From: Thiocapsa rosea
GTDB taxonomy: Bacteria; Pseudomonadota; Gammaproteobacteria; Chromatiales; Chromatiaceae
Assembly (NCBI RefSeq): GCF_003634315.1
Contig: NZ_RBXL01000001.1
Span: 1,968,501 to 2,032,500, forward strand
Direction: 5' to 3'
Length of the DNA stretch: 64,000 nucleotides
Part shown: piece by piece, positions 14,668 to 21,354 of the stretch
How positions within the stretch are numbered: the stretch's first letter is position 1
Layout: each line of letters starts with the position of its first letter
Made by a program: the position numbers and the translations under genes
Notes under the pieces: model-generated
The model's input: the letters and a program-made list of their open reading frames with translations, nothing else
What the model was told of the DNA's origin: nothing
Databases searched by the model: none

Positions 14668-15063
14668 TCAGCCGATCTCGTCCGGATCCGCCTCGCCGCG
14701 TGGATCGGGGGCCGGGCGGCCGTCGCATGCCGGCGGATGCCGGGCCTCGAGCATCGCCAAGCGCTGCGCCAACCGGCGGATGTGCCGCTCTTGCCGAGAG
14801 CGCTCCAGGTCCATCGTCAGGATCTTGATCATGAGCAGGGCGAAGGCCAGGATCAGGGCCAGAATCGGCGGATAACTGACCCCGAGATAGCCGGCCAGGA
14901 CATCGAACACGCGCGGGAAGGATCCCAAAACCGCCACGGCCAAGGCCGCGCCGACCCACCACATTGCATAGGGGCCGTGAAGGTGGTCGCGCCTCACCAG
15001 CCAAAGGATCACCACGGCAAGCGCGATGCCGAGCACCGTCGAGGTGATTTGATAGGTCAGCAT
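14668..15063 (-). CDS. DUF2304 membrane protein
   Basis: A 131-residue protein from ATG 15063 with three membrane segments (TSTVLGIALAVVILWLVRR; MWWVGAALAVAVLGSF; PPILALILAFALLMIKILT) and then a basic helix (DLERSRQERHIRRLAQRLAML). This is the DUF2304 layout. Members are repeatedly found next to DPM-like glycosyltransferases and may form part of a membrane glycosyltransferase complex. The gene is seven bases from both neighbours' coding ends, so translation is probably coupled. Confidence 0.85.
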   Translation of the reverse strand: MLTYQITSTVLGIALAVVILWLVRRDHLHGPYAMWWVGAALAVAVLGSFPRVFDVLAGYLGVSYPPILALILAFALLMIKILTMDLERSRQERHIRRLAQRLAMLEARHPPACDGRPAPDPRGEADPDEIG

Positions 15064-15070
15064 GACGGCC

Positions 15071-15760
15071 CTAACGGCGGCCTGTCGGGCTCGGACGTCG
15101 CCCTCGCCCGACCCGCGCGACACACAGGAGGCTGGTTTGGGCCATATAGCCCGACACCTTCCACCAAGAGTTGAAGATCCGCGAGATCCCTTGTGTGCGG
15201 GGGCGCATCGGGACCGGGACCTCGAGGATCCGCAGCCCCCGGCGCCGCAGAATCAGGAGCACGCCGACATCCTGATAATCCAAAAGACTCGCCTCGGGCG
15301 AGGCCAGGATCGACATCGCCGCATGATTGTAAGCCCGAAAACCGGAGGTGATATCCTCGAGGCCGAAGCCGGTGAGCACGCGAAAATACCTCCAGGCCAA
15401 TCGTCGGGCAGGGCTGGCACGCTCCGGATAGGCGCCGATCACGACGTCCGCCTCATCCGCCAAGATGGGTTTCAGCAGATCCTGCATGTATTCGGGTTCA
15501 TGCTGCCCGTCCGCGTCGAGCGTAACCGCCATGCGACACCCTTCACGCAACGCAAATCGCAACCCCGTCTGGATCGCGCCCCAAGCCCCGAGCTGCAGGC
15601 TCAGCGGCAGGACAATGGCGCCCGCCGCCCGGGCGACGGCCGCCGTCGAGTCCGTGCTGCAGTCGTCGATGACGGCAACCGGATGATCCGAGAGCGCCCG
15701 CACCTGCTCGACGATGGCGCCGAGGGTCGCGGATTCATTGTAAGCGGGGATCAGTACCAT
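15071..15760 (-). CDS. Dolichyl-phosphate-mannose-synthase-like GT2 glycosyltransferase
   Basis: A 229-residue GT-A enzyme. It starts MVLIPAYNESATLGAIVEQV and contains VAVIDDCSTDSTAAVA, the DxD-containing AVTLDADGQHEPEY, and the conserved ITSGFRAYN and GISRIF segments of DPM-like GT2 enzymes. There is no fused GtrA or transmembrane domain. It probably transfers a hexose onto a polyprenyl phosphate at the inner face of the membrane, feeding a periplasmic glycosyltransferase. It is the first gene of a three-gene minus-strand cluster. Confidence 0.9.
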   Translation of the reverse strand: MVLIPAYNESATLGAIVEQVRALSDHPVAVIDDCSTDSTAAVARAAGAIVLPLSLQLGAWGAIQTGLRFALREGCRMAVTLDADGQHEPEYMQDLLKPILADEADVVIGAYPERASPARRLAWRYFRVLTGFGLEDITSGFRAYNHAAMSILASPEASLLDYQDVGVLLILRRRGLRILEVPVPMRPRTQGISRIFNSWWKVSGYMAQTSLLCVARVGRGRRPSPTGRR

Positions 15761-16101
15761 AAGTCGCGAACAGGTCGAGGGAGGCGCCGCACCACATCGG
15801 CAACGGCCGTGGCGCAGTTTAACCCGGTTCGGGTCGCATACCCACTCGCCATCCGCAGATCCCGGGATTCAGTCCGGCGCACAGGTGCTGGTCGAGCGGA
15901 TCGCCGGTGAACGTCACGATGCGTTCTCGCCGCTGTTGCGCTTTAGCAACGCAAGATGTAAGAATGCCGATCATGTTGCCTTAATGTGACTGATGCCGCA
16001 TAAATCGCACGGCGTTGTTGACAAGGTGCAGGTTGGCGACTAGATTTCGGGTGGCAGCGAGAAACCAAGCGCTGCTTTGGTGATTGGGGATGGATCGAGG
16101 G
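15761..16101. other. Divergent intergenic region
   Basis: It separates the minus-strand glycosyltransferase cluster from the plus-strand lipoprotein gene. No gene is seen. An imperfect hairpin TTGCGCTTTAGCAACGCAAG (15938-15957) is the only visible structure. Promoters for both directions must be here but were not assigned. Confidence 0.35.
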
Positions 16102-16539
16102 ATGCGTGTGAAGGGTTTGATCAGATTCGGCGCGATGATACTCCTGCTTCTCGCGGTGGCGGGTTGCGAGGAGAAGGCGCGGCAGTCGCAGGAACCCGAG
16201 CAGGTCTTGTCCTCGCTCGAAGCACGCGCGGCGGAACGCTGGGACGCACTCATTCGAGGTGATTTCAATGCGGCGTATCTCTATGCGTCGCCAGCCTACC
16301 GTGCGCTCTACACGCCGCAGCAGTTTTCCTCCAGGTTCGGGCGGCAAGTGCTTTGGGAGAGGGTGGATGTCGGGCCGATCGAGCCATTGTCCGAAGACGC
16401 CGCCCGCGTTGGAATCACTATCCACTTCAGCTATCATCAGGTGGAGAGCGGGCAGACCCTGGAGGCTTCGACATTCGTACGCGAGTCCTGGATCCTCGCC
16501 GACGGCGACTGGTGGTACGTGCCCGGTGACCGAGGCTAA
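16102..16539 (+). CDS. Hypothetical lipoprotein
   Basis: A 145-residue protein from ATG 16102 (after CGAGGG); an in-frame ATG 12 bases upstream is an alternative. The signal segment LIRFGAMILLLLAVAGC ends in a good lipobox (AVAGC). The mature part contains AAERWDALIRGDFNAAYLYASPAYRALY and ends with a WILADGDWWYVP segment, a pattern seen in small SnoaL/NTF2-like or DUF4878-like extracytoplasmic domains. No function can be assigned. The next gene begins 99 bp later and codes for another exported protein. Confidence 0.7.
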   Translation: MRVKGLIRFGAMILLLLAVAGCEEKARQSQEPEQVLSSLEARAAERWDALIRGDFNAAYLYASPAYRALYTPQQFSSRFGRQVLWERVDVGPIEPLSEDAARVGITIHFSYHQVESGQTLEASTFVRESWILADGDWWYVPGDRG

Positions 16540-16638
16540 TAGACCGTCGTCGCGTCCTTCCGTTCCAACAAACCTCCAATCACGTTTCAGTTCTTTGGTG
16601 GCCGCGGTTTTTTTTACAACATTGCAGGAGATGCATAG

Positions 16639-18177
16639 ATGACACGGCAGAAGACGACAAAGCTCGCGCTGGCGATCGGCGCGCTGATGGGTGGTGCGGC
16701 GATGGCGCCCACGGCAAGTGCCGTGCACCTGACCACGGACGGACTCGGCGAGGCGTTGATCGTGCCTTACTACACGGTCCGCGACGGCTACAACACCCTG
16801 TTCAACATCACCAACACCAGCGCTGAGTCGGTCGTGGTCAAGGTGCGGTTCCACGAGGCATATAACTCGCGCGACATCCTGGACTTCAACATCGTCCTCT
16901 CCCCCGAGGATGTCTGGACGGGTTATGTGACCGACGGCGCTGCGGGTCCGGTGCTCATGACCGGCGACAACAGCTGCACCGTGCCGGCAATCCCGGCGAC
17001 GGGTGCGCCGCTGTCCAACGGTGTGATCGCCTACACCGACACCGCGGCTACCGGGGGTGTCGATGCTGAAGACGGCGGACCGACCGATGTCAATCGCCTG
17101 AAGGAAGGCTACGTCGAGTTCCTCATGATGGGCTCGGGTGATCCCGCGACGTCGATTCTCGCGGCCGATGCCGTGCACATCAATGGTGTGCCTCGCAACT
17201 GTGCGCGAATCAGGACGGCTTTCGGCCCCGGGAATGCGGATTTCACCGGCGGCAGCCTCGCCGACATTCGAGGAGTGAATGGCTTTCCGAACTACACGGC
17301 TAGCCCGCTCAAGGGTGTCTGGTCGCTCGTGAACGGCGGCATTGGCGTGGTGACCGCCGGCGGGGAGATGACGACCCTGGCCAATTTCTACGATCCTACG
17401 CTGCAGCCGGTCAGCCCGATGATGACCCTGCAGGTACCGCCGGGTCCGAGACCAGGGTTCCCCGAGGTTGCGTTCGCCGACTCCTACCATCAGCCGTCGC
17501 TGTCTTCGGCCAACACCGTCGGTTCCTATGTCGACATCGACGGCATCCAGGTTATCGACCCCACGGACGCGACCGGGGCCGATGCGGTGAGCTTCGCGAT
17601 GCTGCGTGACACCTTGGCCAACCTCTGGACACGTCTCGACAGCACCGGCAGCACCTGGAATACCGCGACCGACTGGGTCGTGACCTTCCCGACCAAGCGC
17701 TACTATGTCGACAATGACCCGACCGTCGTCTATGCGGGCCGTTTCGCAGAGAGAACAGGTCTGCCTGCCGGTCTTGCGCCCTTTACGGAAGACTTTAGCG
17801 AAACAATCCCGGGGGCTTCCTGCGACCCGGTCAGCTGGACGATCTGGGATCGTGAGGAGTTCACTCCCCCGCCGCCCCCGCCGAGCGAAGACCCGGTCTT
17901 CTCGCCGTCTCCGACCCCGCAGCCGCTTGATGGGCCTGCAATCTGCGAGGAGGTGAACGTGATCTCCTTCGGTGCGACCGGCGACACATCGATGGTTCTC
18001 GGCTCCGAGATGATGTACAACGTGGCCGATCTGCCCGGCCCGAACGGTTGGATGCGCCTGACGTTCGAAAACGACGCCCTCCCCGTGACCGGCTTCGCGA
18101 TCGTCAACCGGACCCTGCCGGGTGTCGGCGACTCGGTCGCGTATCCGCATTCCTACACGCGTCCTGAACTGGACTAA
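16639..18177 (+). CDS. Conserved exported protein of unknown function
   Basis: A 512-residue protein from ATG 16639, with AGGAG eight bases upstream. The signal peptide ends at residue 28 (MAPTASA). The mature protein is soluble, rich in beta-strand-like segments (LIVPYYTVRDGYNTLFNITN; VVKVRFHEAYNSRDILDFNI), with paired Cys and a Pro-rich stretch near residue 412 (FTPPPPPPSEDP). The N-terminal segment about tolerant response to loss of phase (NTSAESVVVKVRF) resembles a family of unnamed exported proteins in gammaproteobacteria; I cannot name a domain. A clear terminator follows. Confidence 0.75.
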   Translation: MTRQKTTKLALAIGALMGGAAMAPTASAVHLTTDGLGEALIVPYYTVRDGYNTLFNITNTSAESVVVKVRFHEAYNSRDILDFNIVLSPEDVWTGYVTDGAAGPVLMTGDNSCTVPAIPATGAPLSNGVIAYTDTAATGGVDAEDGGPTDVNRLKEGYVEFLMMGSGDPATSILAADAVHINGVPRNCARIRTAFGPGNADFTGGSLADIRGVNGFPNYTASPLKGVWSLVNGGIGVVTAGGEMTTLANFYDPTLQPVSPMMTLQVPPGPRPGFPEVAFADSYHQPSLSSANTVGSYVDIDGIQVIDPTDATGADAVSFAMLRDTLANLWTRLDSTGSTWNTATDWVVTFPTKRYYVDNDPTVVYAGRFAERTGLPAGLAPFTEDFSETIPGASCDPVSWTIWDREEFTPPPPPPSEDPVFSPSPTPQPLDGPAICEEVNVISFGATGDTSMVLGSEMMYNVADLPGPNGWMRLTFENDALPVTGFAIVNRTLPGVGDSVAYPHSYTRPELD

Positions 18178-18248
18178 GTCGCAGGAGGGGTTTTCCGACC
18201 TCGATCCAAGCCGGATCCGCTAAGGATCCGGCCGGGGTCATCGGTTTA

Positions 18249-18275
18249 AAGGCCCGCTCCGTGCGGGCCTTTTTT
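18249..18275 (+). terminator. Rho-independent terminator
   Basis: AAGGCCCGC (18249-18257), loop TCCGT, GCGGGCCTT (18263-18271), then further T residues to 18275. It lies 72 bases after the stop of the exported protein gene. Confidence 0.9.
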
Positions 18276-18422
18276 GGTTTTGACTGTCGAGCGTTGCGCG
18301 GGATCCAGTCTCGAGGCGCGTCCGATTCGTCTGCAGAGGCGTGTGCGGCTCCGCAGCGGATCCCTTGCCCCCGAGAGTAAGGCCCTTGCGTCGGCGAATC
18401 CGACGATGATGGTTGTCGCTTT

Positions 18423-19355
18423 ATGGCCCTTCGTATTGTTTCCGGTTTTGCCCGCTTCAACGTCGTGCGCGTCACGCGCCTCGTCCTCTGTGTGGCCGTC
18501 TTGGTGGTCATGGGTCCAGCGTGGGCCGAGGACGCCCCCGGGGTTGGCGCGATCCTGCTCAGCGATCGGGGTATCGATGTGACTACGCTTGATCTGGAGC
18601 GTGAGCTCAGCGTGCTCACGCCAGCGGAGCAGGCGACCCTGCTCGCGGACCAAGCAAGGCTCACCACCTTGGTGCGCCGCATCTACCGCGACAAACGCAT
18701 GCTCGCCGAGGCGGAGGCCCTGGATTTGGATCGCAGCCCCGCAGTCGAGGCTCGCCTCTACAAGGCCCGCCGCGACCTCATGATCTTGGCACTGCGTGAC
18801 CATGTCGAGTCGCAACTCGAGACGCCGGATGCGTCCGCGCTCGCGCGCGAGCAGTACGCGACCCGCCCCGCTGATTTTCAAGCGCCCGAGGAGTTTCGCG
18901 TTTCACACATCCTCCTGAAAGTCACCTGCGAGGCCGAGCGCGAGCCTCAGCGCACGCTGATTGAATCTCTGCAGGCTCGTCTCGCCGCCGGTGACGACTT
19001 CGCCGAGCTGGCCAGTGCCCATTCGCAGGATTCCAGCGCCGCTGCCGGCGGCGAACTCCCGGACTGGGTCACCGCGGACGCACTGGACCCGGCCTTTGCC
19101 GAGGCGTTGAAGGCACTGTCGGACGGGGAGATCAGCGGGGTCGTGGAGAGCCGCTTCGGGTATCACCTGATCCACCGGCTCGCGTCTCGCCCGGCGCGGA
19201 TGAAGACGTTCGACGAGGTGCAGCCCGAGCTGGAGGCCTCCATTCTGCGCGGCTATACCCGCACCCGTCTCGCGGAGGCCGAGCAGCCCTATTGGCCGTC
19301 CGAGACGGCGCAGGTCGATACGGTCGTGCTGGATGCCTTCACGACGACACCCTGA
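18423..19355 (+). CDS. Periplasmic parvulin-type peptidyl-prolyl isomerase
   Basis: A 310-residue protein. A signal segment (about 18-37, ending PAWA) is followed by a SurA/PrsA-like helical chaperone part (about 50-155) and a parvulin domain (about 157-250) with EEFRVSHILLK, GDDFAELASAHSQDSSAAAGGELPDW and GEISGVVESRFGYHLIHRL. A C-terminal helix follows. The enzyme should assist folding of exported proteins, a sensible function beside many secreted proteins. The sulfotransferase gene begins 39 bp downstream. SurA would have two parvulin domains, so this is a PpiC/PrsA-type single-domain member. Confidence 0.9.
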   Translation: MALRIVSGFARFNVVRVTRLVLCVAVLVVMGPAWAEDAPGVGAILLSDRGIDVTTLDLERELSVLTPAEQATLLADQARLTTLVRRIYRDKRMLAEAEALDLDRSPAVEARLYKARRDLMILALRDHVESQLETPDASALAREQYATRPADFQAPEEFRVSHILLKVTCEAEREPQRTLIESLQARLAAGDDFAELASAHSQDSSAAAGGELPDWVTADALDPAFAEALKALSDGEISGVVESRFGYHLIHRLASRPARMKTFDEVQPELEASILRGYTRTRLAEAEQPYWPSETAQVDTVVLDAFTTTP

Positions 19356-19394
19356 AGACCCTGCCGCGATGCCGATCCGCCGGGCGCCCCGCAG

Positions 19395-20105
19395 ATGCTG
19401 AGCTTTTTGGGTATCGGTGCCCAAAAGGCCGGGACCACGTGGCTCTACGAGCAGCTCAAGGCCCATCCGGGGCTCGCCTTTCCCCGGGGCAAAGAGCTGC
19501 ATTTCTGGAACAACCCGCACGACGCCGCGGGCGTTGCGGCCTATCTCGCATCCTTTGAGACGGTTGGGACAAAGGCCGGCGAGATCACCCCGGCCTATGC
19601 GCTGCTGCCGGTGGAGACGATTCGCGTGATCCGGCAACATCTGCCGCATCTTCGCCTCGTCTACCTGATTCGCAACCCGATCGAGCGCGCCTGGTCGGGG
19701 GCCTTGATGGCCTTGGGGCGCGCCGAGATGACCCTCGAGGAGGCCAGCGATCACTGGTTCATCGACCATTTTCGATCGGCCGGGTCACTGAGCCGCGGCG
19801 ATTACGGGGCTTGCCTGCGCAACTGGGGCTCGGTGTTTCCCATGGAGCAACTCTTGGTGCTGCGCTTCGAGCAGATCCAATCCGAACCCGAATCCCTCCT
19901 GCAGCGGTGCTTCAGTCACGTCGGCGCCCCGGCGCTCGATGTCGAAACCCTGCGGCGCAACGGCTGCCGCAACGCCGTCTTCCAAGGCCCCGGGCATCCG
20001 CTTCGCCCGTCGCTCTTGCCGGTGCTGCGCGGTCTCTATGAGGCGCGCATCCAGGCGCTCGCGCGTGCGCTCGATCAAGACCTGACGGCCTGGCTGGATG
20101 TTTGA
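19395..20105 (+). CDS. Sulfotransferase (PAPS-dependent, carbohydrate type)
   Basis: A 236-residue cytoplasmic sulfotransferase. The 5'-phosphosulfate loop is FLGIGAQKAGTTWLYEQL and the 3'-phosphate site is LVYLIRNPIERAWSGALM, both typical of the heparan-sulfate NDST-like fold. KELHFWNN and GEITPAYALL are also typical. It transfers sulfate from PAPS to an acceptor, probably a surface polysaccharide given the glycosyltransferase-rich region. It lies in tandem with the parvulin gene and is followed after 10 bp by a family-A repeat. A second sulfotransferase is at 48012-48863. Confidence 0.9.
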   Translation: MLSFLGIGAQKAGTTWLYEQLKAHPGLAFPRGKELHFWNNPHDAAGVAAYLASFETVGTKAGEITPAYALLPVETIRVIRQHLPHLRLVYLIRNPIERAWSGALMALGRAEMTLEEASDHWFIDHFRSAGSLSRGDYGACLRNWGSVFPMEQLLVLRFEQIQSEPESLLQRCFSHVGAPALDVETLRRNGCRNAVFQGPGHPLRPSLLPVLRGLYEARIQALARALDQDLTAWLDV

Positions 20106-20115
20106 CCACTGGACC

Positions 20116-20200
20116 TAAACCGCGCCCAGTACGGTATGCGATGTTTTTGGATGGGATCGGCCCAGGCGGATTTCAGAACCGCTGGAGCCGGCGCGGTTTA
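20116..20200. repeat. Palindromic-ended repeat, family A (copy A4)
   Basis: TAAACCGCGCCCAGTACGGTATGCG ... GGAGCCGGCGCGGTTTA, nearly identical to the copy at 2057-2143. It starts ten bases after the sulfotransferase stop codon. Confidence 0.8.
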
Positions 20201-20229
20201 GCCGATTTCCGGAAAACCATATACCCATT

Positions 20230-20303
20230 GTGGGTCGGGCTTCAGCCCGACAAGGACGCATCACGATGGCGATACCGCCGGGTCGGACTCAAGTCCGACC
20301 CAC
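20230..20303. repeat. GTGGGTCGG palindromic repeat
   Basis: The left arm GTGGGTCGGGCTTCAGCCCGAC and right arm GTCGGACTCAAGTCCGACCCAC each form a short hairpin and together form a long inverted repeat. It is an intergenic palindromic unit of the kind common in these genomes. Confidence 0.7.
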
Positions 20304-20412
20304 AGTTGGCCGGGGAGCGTCGTTCGAGGCCACGAGGTCACTCTGGTCGGGGATAAAATTCTCCGGAAATCGCCTCATATGACCCAAAAACCGGTGAACC
20401 CGGCGTATCCTC

Positions 20413-21354
20413 ATGCCCAAGACCGTCCTCTTCCATCGAGATTTTCGCCGCTTCACCGGCGGGCACCTCAAGGTGTGGCACTATTTCGAGCATGTTCGCT
20501 CCTCGCCGCGGCACCGGGCGCGGATCGTCTTCTCGGACGAGACCTCGTGGGACGCCACCAATCCTTGGTCGACACTGCGCGGCCAAGCGTTGCCGAGCTG
20601 GCGGACGGACGATGCCGATGTGCTGTTTCTGGCCGGCCTGGATTGGGAAGTGCTCGACCCCGCCGAGCGCCGCTCTCCCCCGAAACCCGTGATCAATCTG
20701 ATTCAGCATGTCCGCCATGCCGACCCCGCACAGCCGCTGTACCGTTACCTTGAGCACCCCGCGGTTCGGATCTGCGTCAGCGTGTCGGTGAGCGAGGCCC
20801 TGCGTAGGACCGGCAGGGTCAATGGCCCTCTGATCACCATCCCCAACGGCCTGGAGAGCGCCGAGCTGCCCCCGCCCGTGCCGCAGGATCACCGCACGGT
20901 GGACCTCCTCGTCGTCGGGATCAAGCAGCCGACCCTGGCCGTCGAGATCGCCGATCGGCTGGGGCGCACAAGGCCGGAGATGAGGGTGCAGGTGCTGACC
21001 GAGCCGGTTGCGCGGTCGCTGTTTCTTGAGATGCTCGCCCGTGCGCGCCTCGCGGTCTTGCTGCCGCACCGCACCGAGGGGTTCTATCTGCCGGCCCTGG
21101 AAGGATTCGCGCTCGAGACCCTGACGATCTGTCCGGACTGCGTGGGCAACCGGGGTTTTTGCGTGCCGGACGAGACCTGTCTGATGCCGAACTACACTGT
21201 AGATGCGCTGCTCGGTGCCGTTCAGAAGGCCATGACGTTGTCGTCCGCCGATCGCCACCGCATCTTAAGCCGTGCAAGGACGGTTGCGAACACACACTCG
21301 CTGGGCGAAGAACGGCGAGCCTTTCTCGAGGTGTTGGAGCAGGTGACGCAGTGA
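20413..21354 (+). CDS. Glycosyltransferase (GT-B fold, GT1/GT4-like)
   Basis: A 313-residue protein from ATG 20413 (MPKTVLFHRDFRRFTGGHLKV, a GGH loop typical of the first GT-B strand). Other indications are INLIQHVRHADP, ICVSVSVSEALRRTG, ITIPNGLES, and the C-terminal RTEGFYLPALEGFALETLTICPDC, which matches the donor-binding E-x7-E area. Sugar specificity is unknown. Its stop overlaps the GTG start of the downstream subtilase gene (GTGA), so the two are translationally coupled, which links a glycosyltransferase with an exported protease. Confidence 0.8.
   Translation: MPKTVLFHRDFRRFTGGHLKVWHYFEHVRSSPRHRARIVFSDETSWDATNPWSTLRGQALPSWRTDDADVLFLAGLDWEVLDPAERRSPPKPVINLIQHVRHADPAQPLYRYLEHPAVRICVSVSVSEALRRTGRVNGPLITIPNGLESAELPPPVPQDHRTVDLLVVGIKQPTLAVEIADRLGRTRPEMRVQVLTEPVARSLFLEMLARARLAVLLPHRTEGFYLPALEGFALETLTICPDCVGNRGFCVPDETCLMPNYTVDALLGAVQKAMTLSSADRHRILSRARTVANTHSLGEERRAFLEVLEQVTQ

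Noticed and set aside
13484-15004. A 506-residue start for the GT4 enzyme
   Set aside because: The extra 114 residues overlap the DUF2304 gene out of frame and are Arg/Gly/Pro-rich; the GT4 fold begins at ATG 14662.
15943-18150. 735-codon minus-strand frame opposite the exported protein at 16639
   Set aside because: No signal, no domain and no ribosome binding site; the plus strand has a signal peptide, AGGAG site and terminator.
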